Shown piece by piece: positions 1 to 7,994 of a DNA stretch of 64,000 bases. The position numbers and the translations under genes are program-made. This DNA is from VRUE01 sp963816785 (GTDB lineage Bacteria; Actinomycetota; Thermoleophilia; Solirubrobacterales; 70-9): NCBI GenBank assembly GCA_963816785.1, contig CAWFLL010000004.1, positions 1,178,001-1,242,000 on the forward strand, in the 5' to 3' direction. Below the pieces are notes generated by a model. That model was not told the origin of the DNA, ran no database searches, and saw only the letters and a program-made list of their open reading frames with translations. The first letter of the stretch is position 1, and every line of letters begins with the position of its first letter.

Positions 1-134
1 AGCGCCTCGATGCCGTAGAAGAGCACGGGTTTGTTGGCGACCGGCACCAGCTGCTTCGCAGAGGTGTGCGTGATCGGCCGCAGGCGGGTGCCTGCGCCGC
101 CCGAGAGGATCAGTCCCTTGAGGTCTTTGCTCAC
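1..134 (-). CDS. rmlA: Glucose-1-phosphate thymidylyltransferase-like protein (partial, N-terminus only)
   Basis: Only the first ~44 codons lie in the window; the gene runs off the left edge. The minus-strand translation starts VSKDLKGLILSGG and continues with GAGTRLRPIT, the sugar-nucleotidyltransferase signature (GGxGTRLxPxT), then a conserved K-Q-L-x-P-V-x-N-K-P segment. In RmlA this enzyme joins dTTP and glucose-1-phosphate to start dTDP-rhamnose synthesis, which fits the neighbouring glycosyltransferases. The GTG start at 134 overlaps the stop of an upstream mini-ORF (GTGA). A related nucleotidyltransferase (GlmU- or RfbF-type) cannot be excluded from the N-terminus alone. Confidence 0.8.
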   Translation of the reverse strand, partial: MSKDLKGLILSGGAGTRLRPITHTSAKQLVPVANKPVLFYGIEA

Positions 135-201
135 AAATTCTCGCGCTTCGCTCGCTGCGCGAAGAACCAGATATGCCTCATTGGGCTCGCTCCGCGCTCA
201 T
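131..201 (-). other. Repeated leader-peptide element, copy 1 (two coupled mini-ORFs)
   Basis: Two mini-ORFs precede the rmlA-like gene. The first (201 to 178) encodes MSAERAQ and its TGA overlaps the ATG of the second (181 to 131). The second encodes MRHIWFFAQRAKRENL and its TGA overlaps the rmlA GTG. The DNA matches elements at 45799-45870 and 15940-16023. It contains a hairpin, CTTCGC / GCGAAG with a 7-base loop. A TAGCCT box at 210-215 lies 8 bases upstream of the first ATG. I infer a translationally coupled leader; no function is known to me. Confidence 0.6.
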
Positions 202-209
202 GCGCCGGA

Positions 210-219
210 AGGCTATCGT
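210..219. promoter_or_regulatory. Symmetric bidirectional -10 box between rmlA-like gene and GT2 gene
   Basis: The ten bases read AGGCTATCGT, of the form A-N3-TA-N3-T. On the plus strand TATCGT lies 10 bases before the ATG at 230. On the minus strand TAGCCT lies 8 bases before the leader ATG at 201. The central TA would serve both directions. No clear -35 is visible. This is inferred from spacing and recurrence at three other divergent pairs. Confidence 0.5.
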
Positions 220-229
220 CGGGTCGCGA

Positions 230-1036
230 ATGACGAGCGGCGCCACGCCCACAGCAATCGACGTCGCAATCGTCAACTGGAACACGGCGGAGGCCGCACT
301 CGACGCCGCCCGCGCCTTCATCGCCTCGTCCGACGTCGTGCCGGCGGTGAGGATCGTCGACAACAACTCGGCCGCGGCCGATCGGCGGATCCTCGAGGAC
401 GGCCTGCCGGCCGGGGTCGCCCTCGACCTCGCGGACTCGAACCTCGGCTACGGCCGGGCGGCGAACCGCGCCCTTGCGGGTGGCGAAGCCGAGATGGTCT
501 GCGCCAGCAACGCCGACGTGCGGCCGGAGCCCACTGCCCTGGCCGCGATGGCCACCGTCGCGCTGGCGAACCCGCGGGCCGGGATGATCGGGCCGGCGCT
601 GGAGGGTGACGATGACATCTACCACGCCGAGCTGCCCGGGCGGATCGCCCTGCTCGGCCAGGTCTTCGCCGGCTCCTTCATGCGGCGGGCGGTCCCGAGC
701 CCCGAGCCGGGCGTCGTCAGGCGGGTCGGCCAGCCCTCGGGCGCCTGCTTCCTGATGCGGCGCGAGACCTGGGAGCAGGTCGGGGGGTTCGACGACGGCT
801 TCTTCCTCTGGTACGAGGACGTCGACCTCGCCAAGCGCCTCGACGACGCCGACTTCGAAAACCTCCTCGTCGGCTCGGCCCGGGTCGGCCACATCGCGGC
901 GCGCTCCTTCAACCAGCTCGACCGCCGCACGATGCAGTCGATCAGGGGGGCCTCGCTGCGCCGCTATATCGATAAACACCATCGGGGGCTGGCGCCGGTC
1001 GCCGCGCCTCTGTTCAGGATCTCCGGACGTGGCTGA
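230..1036 (+). CDS. Family 2 glycosyltransferase
   Basis: A 268-residue GT-A fold glycosyltransferase, probably adding a sugar to a polysaccharide on the cytoplasmic face of the membrane. The N-terminus VAIVNWNTAE (about residues 12-21) is the usual GT2 first strand. A nucleotide/metal-binding position near residue 92 reads ASNADV rather than a classical DxD. GGFDDGFFLWYEDVD near residues 185-199 is the acceptor-side E-D-x-D motif typical of rhamnosyltransferase-like GT2 proteins. I chose the ATG at 230 because the homologous region begins soon after and a -10 box sits at 214-219; an in-frame ATG at 173 would run through the divergent promoter. It overlaps the next gene by 8 bases. Confidence 0.85.
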   Translation: MTSGATPTAIDVAIVNWNTAEAALDAARAFIASSDVVPAVRIVDNNSAAADRRILEDGLPAGVALDLADSNLGYGRAANRALAGGEAEMVCASNADVRPEPTALAAMATVALANPRAGMIGPALEGDDDIYHAELPGRIALLGQVFAGSFMRRAVPSPEPGVVRRVGQPSGACFLMRRETWEQVGGFDDGFFLWYEDVDLAKRLDDADFENLLVGSARVGHIAARSFNQLDRRTMQSIRGASLRRYIDKHHRGLAPVAAPLFRISGRG

Positions 1037-1973
1037 GGCGACGCTGCGGCCGGCTGTCTACATCCCCAACCTCAACGCGGCGGACCGCCTGCCGCGCCTG
1101 CTCGAGAGCCTGCGGAAGCAGACCCGGCCGGTCGACGTCGTCCTCGTCGACAACGGGTCGAGCGATGACTCGGTTGCCCTGACCCGCGAGCGGTTCGGGG
1201 AGGTCACGGTGCTGGAACATGGGATGAACCTCGGCTTCGGCCCCGCGATCGACCGCGCCGTGCGGGAGCGCCCGGCGGACCCGCTGATCCTGCTCAACAA
1301 CGACATCGATTGCGAGCCGCGGATGATCGAGGCGATGCTCGATGCCCATGCGGAGGGCGCCGAGGCGGTGGCGGGCGTCCTCGTGCAGGAACGAGACCCC
1401 GGCGCGATCGACTCCGCCGGGGTCGTCGCCGACTCGACCCTGATGGGGTTCGACTACCTGCACGGGGAGCCGGTCGCGAGGGCCGCGACCGCTGCCGACC
1501 CGCTCGGCCCGACCGGCGGCGCGGCGCTCTACGCGCGGGACGCCTTCGAGGCCGTCGGCGGCTTCGACGAGCGGATCTTCCTCTACTACGAGGACCTCGA
1601 CCTGGCGCTGCGGCTGGCAGCGGCCGGCGGTCGCTGCCGTCTCGCCTCTGAGGCGCGCGCCGTGCATGCCTACTCGGCGAGCCTCGGCGCCGGCAGCGGC
1701 GAGAAGTTCGCCCGCACCGGCTGGAGCCGCGGCTACATGCTGCGCCGCTACGGGGTGATGTCGAGCCCCGGCCGCGCGCTGCGGGCGCTGGCCTGCGAGG
1801 CGGCACTCTGCGCCGGACAGCTCCTGCTCGATCGCACCGCTCGCGGGGTGGTCGGCAGGATCGAGGGCTGGCGCGCCGCCGCCGGCCTCGAGCGGCGCGA
1901 CGTCGGCGACGCCCCGCTGCTCGACATCTCCGCGGGCGAGGCGCTGCGGCTGAGGCGCCGGCGCCGGGGCTAG
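1029..1973 (+). CDS. Family 2 glycosyltransferase
   Basis: A 314-residue GT2 protein starting at a GTG inside the end of the previous gene, so the two are probably co-translated. VYIPNLNAADR opens the fold, VLVDNGSSDDS is the nucleotide-binding strand, LLNNDID near residue 87 is the DxD-like motif, and GGFDERIFLYYEDLD near residues 176-190 is the catalytic-region motif. The last ~80 residues are Arg-rich and end in a run of arginines, a basic tail shared by several proteins of this cluster and perhaps binding membrane phospholipid. The acceptor and donor sugars cannot be told from the sequence. Confidence 0.85.
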   Translation: MAEATLRPAVYIPNLNAADRLPRLLESLRKQTRPVDVVLVDNGSSDDSVALTRERFGEVTVLEHGMNLGFGPAIDRAVRERPADPLILLNNDIDCEPRMIEAMLDAHAEGAEAVAGVLVQERDPGAIDSAGVVADSTLMGFDYLHGEPVARAATAADPLGPTGGAALYARDAFEAVGGFDERIFLYYEDLDLALRLAAAGGRCRLASEARAVHAYSASLGAGSGEKFARTGWSRGYMLRRYGVMSSPGRALRALACEAALCAGQLLLDRTARGVVGRIEGWRAAAGLERRDVGDAPLLDISAGEALRLRRRRRG

Positions 1974-2317
1974 GAGCGGCGCCTCAGGACCCGTGCCTTC
2001 GCCCGTCGCAGCAGGCCGATCGGGCCGGAGCGGAGCCTTTCGAGCTCGAGGACCTGCTCGTCGACGAGCTCGCGGAGCTCCTCGTTGCGCTTCTTCAGTC
2101 CCGATAGCTCCGCGTTGGCCGACTCGAGCCCCGCCAGCGCCTGGTCGCGCTCCTCGGCCGCGGTCGCGATGCCACGGGTGGCAGTCAGCAGCGTCGAGCG
2201 TGGCGCGTCGGCCCGCGCCAGCGTCAGATTGCGGATCTCCGCCGCCAGCTCGGCGTTGACCCGCAGCAGCTCCTCGACCCGCGCCTCCTCATGGGGTCTC
2301 GCGTCCCCGCCCTCCAT
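1970..2317 (-). CDS. Small coiled-coil protein with basic tail
   Basis: A 115-residue protein of unknown family. It is almost entirely heptad-like (VEELLRVNAELAAEI..., later ELSGLKKRNEELREL) with a break near residues 38-50, and ends in the basic amphipathic tail LLRRAKARVLRRRS. It lies one base after the stop of the large glycosyltransferase on the same strand, so it is probably co-translated. The tail resembles those on the methyltransferases at 7134 and 9737. I infer a scaffold or molecular-ruler role for a polysaccharide assembly complex, by analogy with the coiled-coil of WbdD; this is not demonstrated. Confidence 0.6.
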   Translation of the reverse strand: MEGGDARPHEEARVEELLRVNAELAAEIRNLTLARADAPRSTLLTATRGIATAAEERDQALAGLESANAELSGLKKRNEELRELVDEQVLELERLRSGPIGLLRRAKARVLRRRS

Positions 2318-2318
2318 C

Positions 2319-4322
2319 TCAGGCCTCCGCGGTCCAGCGGGTGCGGCGCCGGATGCGGCGATCGCGTGCCTCTTCCCAGGCCCGCCTCTGCAGTTCGTAG
2401 GTGAAGGACCTGGTCAGCGAGCCGGCCGCGAACCTGTAGCGGGCAAGGCGCTCGGGGATGACCATTCCGAATCTCCGATCCTCTCGCAGGCGCCGGTAGA
2501 GCTCCCAATCCGTGTGGGTGGATGCCTCGGTCTCGTGCCGGTATCCCAGCTCGGTGAAGAGCCGGCGATCGATCAGGGCGAAGGTGTCTCCGTCCCAGTT
2601 CTCATCCTCCTCGCGCACGACCGAGTTCCCGAGCGGAGCGTATCCGGCCGGCTCCGAGAGGGGGGAGCCGTCGGCGGCGATGAAGCGAAGCCAGCAGGAG
2701 ACGTAGGCGAGCTCGGGCTCGTGGCGGAGCACCTCGAGCGCGCGCGCGACGAACTCCGGCTCGGCGACGTTGTCGGCATCGAGCATGAGCAGAAAGTCGC
2801 CTTCCGCCAGCAAGGTGCCGAGATTGCGGGCCGCGGCCTCGCCGCTGTTCAGCTGGGTCACCACCCGCACGCCTTCCCTCTCCGTGAGGCGCTGGAGGAC
2901 CTCGTCCTCCACCTCGAAGGAGCCGTCGTTGACGATGATCGCCTCCATGTTGCCGTGGGTCTGGGCAAACAGGGAGCCCACCGCCTCCTCGACGTGGGCG
3001 GAGGCCCGGAAGTAGGGCACGACCCCACTCACCAGGGGCTCGCGGGCGCGCCGAGCGGGCCGCGCGACCGATGCCCTGCCGCGCTCCAGCTCGTCGAAAA
3101 GCTCTTGATAGGCGTCGAGGATCCGATCGGGGTCGGCGAGCAGTCGCGATCGCGCCCTTGCCGCGCCTGACTCACGGACCCGCTCCAGCTCCTCACGTCG
3201 CTCCAGCAGGTCGCCGATCTCCGCCCGAATCGCCGCCGGCCCGGTGTCGGCTGTGAGCCAGCCGGTGACGCCCAGCTCGACGATCTCGGCCAACCCCCCG
3301 ACCGGGGTGGCCAGAACCGGAAGGTCGGCACTCATCGCCTCCAGGACCTCGGCCGGCCAGACGTCGCATCTCGGCGGTGCGACCAGTAGGTCGTGCTCTC
3401 CCATCAGCGTGGCCAGCTCGTCGTCCGGGACGGGGTCCTCGATGGCGATCCGAGGGTCGTCGCCGAACATCGCTTCGATCGAGTGCCGCATCGACTGCTT
3501 GAAGAAGGCCGTGGGCGTGTCAGCGCCGATCATCGTCAGACGCCAGTCGTCGCGCGGCAGCCGCAGACAGGCCTCGGCGAGGTCCGCGGCTCCCTTCCCG
3601 CGGCTCAGCGGGCCGCTGTAGAGGATTCGCAGCGGACCGCTGGGATCGCGGCCCTCGCTCGGCGGACGCTCCGCGGGTAGGCCGAGTGGCATCGCGATGC
3701 GCGCCGCGCCCGGCAGCGTCTCGCCGTAGTAGCGGCGATAGAGCTCGAGCACATCCCCGCCCGGCCAGATCAGGCGGTCCGCGAGCCGCAGCTGTGCGCG
3801 CTCCAGATCACACAACAACTGCATGCCGGGGTCGGCGAGCGCCGCGTTGTGCAGGCCGGTCAGCTCAGCGCTGCCGACCATGCGAACGCCGAACTTCGTC
3901 TCGCGCAGCGAGCGGTGCCCACCGCGCCGCGCCTGCAGGGGAACGAGGGCCGGCGCGCCCCTGTCGCAGGCCTCGAGGTATTGCGGGCCCTCATCTCCGT
4001 AGGCCCGCTCGATCGCCTCCAGCACCGCGGCGGAGCGCCGATGACCCTCGCTCGCCAACGCGGTCGCCGCCAGCTCCTCGCTCGGCTCGGCGACGATCTC
4101 CCGCACCGGCGTGCCGGTCGAGCCAGCGGCCGAACCTCCGTCGCTCGTGCCGCCGTGGTCGATCAGGGTGACCTCGTGGCGGGTTGCGAGCAGTTCGGCG
4201 AGGGCCGCCGATGGGCGCTTGGCCTCATCGCGCGCGTCGTGGGAGATCAGGCAGACGCGCAGACCGGCTCCCCTCCCCGCAAAACTCTGGCTGGCTCTCT
4301 CAACAGGGTCCGAATTCAACAC
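2319..4322 (-). CDS. Bifunctional glycosyltransferase (GT4-like plus GT2 domains)
   Basis: A two-domain protein of about 667 residues. The N-terminal half is GT-B: LRVCLISHD opens it, LRILYSGPLSRGKG marks the nucleotide-binding domain, and CDVWPAEVLEAMSADLPV (about residues 318-335) is the E-x7-E-like motif. From about residue 430 a GT2 domain follows, with IIVNDGS near 459 and LMLDADN near 509. Fusions like this often add two sequential sugars. I chose the GTG at 4322; a longer reading frame reaches 4544 but would run into the divergent gene at 4381 and adds low-complexity sequence. The coiled-coil gene follows directly. Confidence 0.75.
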   Translation of the reverse strand: MLNSDPVERASQSFAGRGAGLRVCLISHDARDEAKRPSAALAELLATRHEVTLIDHGGTSDGGSAAGSTGTPVREIVAEPSEELAATALASEGHRRSAAVLEAIERAYGDEGPQYLEACDRGAPALVPLQARRGGHRSLRETKFGVRMVGSAELTGLHNAALADPGMQLLCDLERAQLRLADRLIWPGGDVLELYRRYYGETLPGAARIAMPLGLPAERPPSEGRDPSGPLRILYSGPLSRGKGAADLAEACLRLPRDDWRLTMIGADTPTAFFKQSMRHSIEAMFGDDPRIAIEDPVPDDELATLMGEHDLLVAPPRCDVWPAEVLEAMSADLPVLATPVGGLAEIVELGVTGWLTADTGPAAIRAEIGDLLERREELERVRESGAARARSRLLADPDRILDAYQELFDELERGRASVARPARRAREPLVSGVVPYFRASAHVEEAVGSLFAQTHGNMEAIIVNDGSFEVEDEVLQRLTEREGVRVVTQLNSGEAAARNLGTLLAEGDFLLMLDADNVAEPEFVARALEVLRHEPELAYVSCWLRFIAADGSPLSEPAGYAPLGNSVVREEDENWDGDTFALIDRRLFTELGYRHETEASTHTDWELYRRLREDRRFGMVIPERLARYRFAAGSLTRSFTYELQRRAWEEARDRRIRRRTRWTAEA

Positions 4323-4367
4323 AAAGGAGAGCCGTCGCCCATTCTCGGCTCCGCCTCTGTCCGCCGA

Positions 4368-4373
4368 TATCGT
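4368..4373 (+). promoter_or_regulatory. -10 box (TATCGT), likely leaderless promoter
   Basis: TATCGT ends 7 bases before the ATG at 4381, the same spacing as other putative leaderless starts in this window. No convincing -35 is visible. Confidence 0.4.
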
Positions 4374-4380
4374 CCGCGCG

Positions 4381-4896
4381 ATGCGGAGCGGCGCGGGGAG
4401 ACTGAGGCGGCTTTCGACCGCCCTCGGCGGCACGCTCTTCCCCGACTCCCCCAAGGCCAGCACCACGCTGGGGCGCTCTTTCTGGGCGGAGGACGGGCCG
4501 GTTCTCTTCGGGGGCGCGATGGCAGAAGGATTCGGGGATTCCATGATCGCTCCCTATTCCAACTACCTGGTGGTCTTGCCCCGGCTGATCGGCGAGGCAG
4601 CGACCCTGGTCCCGCTCGAGGGCGCGCCGGCGTCCTGGTACATGCTGTTCGCGTCGTTCTGGCTCCTGCTCTGGCGTCCGCGGACGGATTGGGGGGCCCT
4701 CGCGATTTCCTTCGACCAGGGCGAACCGGAGGTCCGAGGCAATCCCGCCTGGGACACGGCACTCGAGGAAGCGGCGGCCGCCTGCGAGGCGGAAGGGCTC
4801 CCCGGAGTCCCGGTGCCCACCTCGCCGCCGGGCTTCGGCGTGTACGTGCCATGCGACAAGATCCCCGAAAGCCTCGGGGGCCAGGCCCCGGGGTGA
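4381..4896 (+). pseudogene. Internally deleted polytopic membrane protein remnant
   Basis: The reading frame encodes about 171 residues. The first ~100 look like the start of a large actinobacterial GT-C-like membrane protein: FWAEDGPVLFGGAM, then APYSNYLVVLPRLIGEAA, then one hydrophobic helix ending ASFWLLLW. It then jumps to a C-terminal-looking piece (NPAWDTALEEAAAACEAEG...SPPGFGVYVPC) that in such proteins normally follows several hundred residues of membrane domain. The simplest reading is an in-frame deletion of the middle, leaving a gene that is probably non-functional. It is followed 20 bases later by wzt on the same strand. Whether it is still expressed is unknown. Confidence 0.5.
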
Positions 4897-4916
4897 CGCC
4901 TGGCCACGACCCGCCG

Positions 4917-6203
4917 ATGCCCGACGACGACACGACAACCGCCACCGGCTCCACCGCGAGCGCAGAGTCCACGAGGCTCGGCCCCGACGTGCCGCTGGCG
5001 ATCGAGGCGCGCGGGCTGAAGAAGTCGTTCCGGATCCCGACCCACCGCATCGATTCGCTCAAGGAGCGTGCGGTGCGGCCCTTTGCGGCCCGGGAGTACC
5101 GCCTGCTGCGCGCGCTCGACGACGTCTCGTTCGAGGTCCGCCAGGGCGAGTTCTTCGGAATCGTCGGGCGCAACGGCTCCGGCAAGAGCACGTTGCTGAA
5201 ATGCCTCGCCAGCATCTACCGCGTCGACGCCGGGACGATCCGGATGGCGGGGCGGCTGGCGCCCTTCATCGAGCTCGGTGTCGGCTTCAACGTCGAGCTG
5301 ACCGCTCGGGAAAACGTGGTGCTGAACGGCGTCATGATGGGCCTGACGCGAGCTGAGACGAAGCGCCGGCTCGACTCCGTGGTCGAGTTCGCCGAACTCC
5401 AGGAGTTCGTCGACCTGAAGCTGAAGAACTACTCCTCGGGAATGCTGGTTCGCCTCGCCTTCTCGCTGATGATGCACGTGGATGCCGACGTGCTGCTGAT
5501 CGACGAGGTGCTGGCCGTCGGCGATGCGGCCTTTCAGCAGAAGTGCGCCGACGCCTTCCACGACATGAAAGCGAAGGGGAAGACGATCGTTCTGGTAACC
5601 CACTCGATGGCGACGGTCGGAACCTATTGCGACCGGGCGATGCTGGTCGAGGACGGCGCGATCAGGATGATCGGCGACCCGGCCGAGATCGGCCGCCAGT
5701 ACCTGCGCCTCAACTTCGAGCGCGACACCAGCGTCGCCGGCCGGGCGGGAACGGCGGAAAGCGACGAGGTCCGGCTGCGCGAGATCTGGACCGAGAGCCC
5801 ATCCGGGGCCCGCGGAGCCCCGATCGAGAAGGGGGAGGACATCGTCGTCGGGGTCGAGCTGGAGATCCTCCGGGACCTGCGCGAGGTCGGCGTCGGGTTC
5901 CTGCTCACCAACGCCGACGGGGTCGGGCTCTTCCAGTTCGGCACCACGCTCGACGGCGAGCACGGGTCGGGGCTGGTCAGCGCGGGCCGCCGGGTCCGGG
6001 TCCGGGTTCGGCTCGACAACCCCCTGGTCGCGGGCCGCTACTTCCTCCATCTGGGCGTCAGCCGGGGTGGGCGCGGAGCCGGGACGGCGCTCTACGTCCA
6101 CAACGCGGTCGACTTCGTCGTCTTCGGCGGCGAGGAGGGGGGCGGCATGGTGACGATCGGGCACGAGATCGAGGCCGTCATCGAGGACGGGGACGGATCG
6201 TGA
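4917..6203 (+). CDS. wzt: Polysaccharide ABC exporter ATP-binding subunit with C-terminal substrate domain (Wzt)
   Basis: A 428-residue ATPase that would power export of an undecaprenyl-linked polysaccharide with the Wzm permease. After a Ser/Thr-rich start, the ABC domain shows Walker A GRNGSGKST (84-92), signature YSSGMLVRLAF (~172-182), Walker B DVLLIDEVL (~191-199) and the switch His in LVTHSM. Residues ~290-428 form a beta-rich domain (FQFGTTLDGEHGSG, GRYFLHLGVSRG) like the Wzt carbohydrate-binding domain that recognises a modified chain end. The ATG at 4917 lies 20 bases after the preceding stop; a longer open frame upstream is not coding. The TGA overlaps the wzm GTG. Confidence 0.9.
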   Translation: MPDDDTTTATGSTASAESTRLGPDVPLAIEARGLKKSFRIPTHRIDSLKERAVRPFAAREYRLLRALDDVSFEVRQGEFFGIVGRNGSGKSTLLKCLASIYRVDAGTIRMAGRLAPFIELGVGFNVELTARENVVLNGVMMGLTRAETKRRLDSVVEFAELQEFVDLKLKNYSSGMLVRLAFSLMMHVDADVLLIDEVLAVGDAAFQQKCADAFHDMKAKGKTIVLVTHSMATVGTYCDRAMLVEDGAIRMIGDPAEIGRQYLRLNFERDTSVAGRAGTAESDEVRLREIWTESPSGARGAPIEKGEDIVVGVELEILRDLREVGVGFLLTNADGVGLFQFGTTLDGEHGSGLVSAGRRVRVRVRLDNPLVAGRYFLHLGVSRGGRGAGTALYVHNAVDFVVFGGEEGGGMVTIGHEIEAVIEDGDGS

Positions 6204-7048
6204 GCGCGGGCGCTCCCGCGGCCGAGCTGCGCGAGGTCAGGGGCCCGTCGGCCCTGGGCGGGGGCTGGCGACGCTTCGGAGACCTGCTCTGGCTGATGTC
6301 GGTGACCGAATTCAGGCGGACCTACTTCGGCACCGTCCTCGGCTACCTCTGGTCGCTGGTCCGGCCGCTGCTCCTCTTCGCCGTCCTGCTCTTCGTCTTC
6401 ACGCAGGTCTTCCGGATCGGCAGCGATGTCCCCAACTACCCGGTGCTGCTGCTGCTCGGCATCGTCCTCTTCTCGTTCTTCCAGGAAGCGACGACGAACG
6501 CCGTCACCTCGGTCGTCGCCCAGGAGGGGGTCGTCCGCAAGACCCAGTTCCCGCGCCTCGTGATCCCGACCACCGTCGTCCTCACCGCGCTCTTCAACCT
6601 CTGCCTCAACCTGGTCGTCGTCTTCGTCTTCATCCTCGCCTGGGGCGTCGACCCGACCTGGACCTGGCTCCTGTTCCCGGTCGCCCTGCTGGCGCTGTTC
6701 GTGCTGACGACGGCGGTCAGCATGCTGCTCTCGGTCCTCTACGTGCGCTTCCGCGACGTGGCGATCATCTGGGCGGTGCTGTCGCAGGTCCTCTTCTACG
6801 CCACCCCCGTCCTCTACCCGATCACGATCGTCGACGAAAAGTACCACGACCTGCTCTTCATCAACCCGCTGGCGCCGATCTTCGAGCAGGTCCGGGTCTG
6901 GGTGATCGACCCCACCGCGCCGACCGCCTCCGAGGTCGTCGGCGGCGCGCTGCACCTGCTCCCGGCGGCGGCGATCTTCGTCGGCCTCTGCGTCCTCGGG
7001 GTCTGGATCTTCAACCGCGACGCACCGCGGATCGCCGAGGAGCTGTAG
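6200..7048 (+). CDS. wzm: Polysaccharide ABC exporter permease (Wzm)
   Basis: A 282-residue ABC-2 type membrane protein. After a ~30-residue cytoplasmic start it has the typical segment TEFRRTYFGTVLGYLW followed by about six hydrophobic helices, with FYATPVLYP before the last pair, as in Wzm/TagG/RfbA-type permeases. It forms the transmembrane channel with Wzt. The GTG start overlaps the wzt stop (GTGA), indicating coupled translation and equal production of the two subunits. Its position beside glycosyltransferases supports polysaccharide rather than drug export. Confidence 0.92.
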   Translation: MSAGAPAAELREVRGPSALGGGWRRFGDLLWLMSVTEFRRTYFGTVLGYLWSLVRPLLLFAVLLFVFTQVFRIGSDVPNYPVLLLLGIVLFSFFQEATTNAVTSVVAQEGVVRKTQFPRLVIPTTVVLTALFNLCLNLVVVFVFILAWGVDPTWTWLLFPVALLALFVLTTAVSMLLSVLYVRFRDVAIIWAVLSQVLFYATPVLYPITIVDEKYHDLLFINPLAPIFEQVRVWVIDPTAPTASEVVGGALHLLPAAAIFVGLCVLGVWIFNRDAPRIAEEL

Positions 7049-7133
7049 GGCGTTAGTTTCCGACCGGTGACGACCGCCCTGCCGACGAGGCCTGCCGTAC
7101 CCCTCCGGGGACCTCCTGGGGCGAATCGGGCCG

Positions 7134-7994
7134 ATGGGCGACGAGGACCCGATCGGCGTCTACAAGAACTCCGGCCGCCTGCACCGGCAGATGCTGGACG
7201 ACATCCTGCCCGACGATTGGTCCTGGCAGGGCAAGCGCGTCCTCGACTTCGGCTGCGGCGTCGGCCGAGTCCTGCGCCAGTTCCTTCCCGAGGCGGGAGA
7301 GGCCGAGTTCTACGGCTGCGACCTCGACACCCCGAGCGTCGAGTGGCTGCAGCAGAACTTCGCGCCCCCGTTCCAGATCTTCGAATCAAACGAAACGGCC
7401 GGGCTCCCGCAGGAGGACGGCTACTTCGACCTGATCTACGCCTTCAGCGTCTACACCCACTTCACCGACAACTGGGCCGAATGGCTGCTCGAGCACCATC
7501 GCGTCCTCGCCGACGGCGGCATCCTCTTCGCGACCTTCCTCGGCGAGGGGATGCTGGAGCCGCTGACCGGCGAGGAGTGGGAGGAAGACCGGATCGGGAT
7601 GAACCCGCTGCTGCATGGCTACTCGTGGGACAAGGGGGGGCCGCTCGCCTTCAACTCACCCTGGTGGCTCCGCGCCCACTGGGGAAGGGCATTCGAGCTC
7701 GTCCAGCTCTACCCCCGAACCGAGCCCGACGTCCCCAGCCACGGGGTGATCGTGGCGCGGAAGAAGCCGGTTCAGCTGACGGTCGAGGACCTGACCAGGC
7801 TCGAGCCCGACGAGCCGCGCGAGATCACGGCGCTGCTCCACCATGTCGAGCAGCTCTCGGACGAATGCAGACGCCTCCGGATCGCTCACGACGCCCAGCA
7901 GGCGCACATCGAGCGCCTCGGAGTGCTGTCCTCGCTCTCGTGGCGGCTCACGTCTCAGTTGCGCCGCGCCAAGAACCGCGTCCGTCCCCGCTGA
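7134..7994 (+). CDS. SAM-dependent methyltransferase with C-terminal coiled-coil/basic tail
   Basis: A 286-residue class I methyltransferase. VLDFGCGVGRV (about 34-44) is SAM motif I, FYGCDLDTPSVEW motif II, and FDLIYAFSVYTHF the post-II region. The catalytic domain ends near residue 210. The tail has a short coiled-coil (LLHHVEQLSDECRRL) followed by LSSLSWRLTSQLRRAKNRV, a short SWRLT-type basic motif frequent at the ends of polysaccharide-assembly enzymes. It lies 85 bases downstream of wzm. I infer a sugar methyltransferase, possibly capping the chain recognised by the Wzt C-terminal domain. Confidence 0.75.
   Translation: MGDEDPIGVYKNSGRLHRQMLDDILPDDWSWQGKRVLDFGCGVGRVLRQFLPEAGEAEFYGCDLDTPSVEWLQQNFAPPFQIFESNETAGLPQEDGYFDLIYAFSVYTHFTDNWAEWLLEHHRVLADGGILFATFLGEGMLEPLTGEEWEEDRIGMNPLLHGYSWDKGGPLAFNSPWWLRAHWGRAFELVQLYPRTEPDVPSHGVIVARKKPVQLTVEDLTRLEPDEPREITALLHHVEQLSDECRRLRIAHDAQQAHIERLGVLSSLSWRLTSQLRRAKNRVRPR

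Noticed and set aside
4323..4544. N-terminal extension of the double glycosyltransferase to 4544
   Set aside because: It overlaps the divergent gene and its promoter box, and the extra residues are not family-like.
3849..4916. N-terminal extension of the Wzt frame back to 3849
   Set aside because: It crosses the minus-strand glycosyltransferase gene and the membrane-protein remnant, and the ABC domain begins after 4917.
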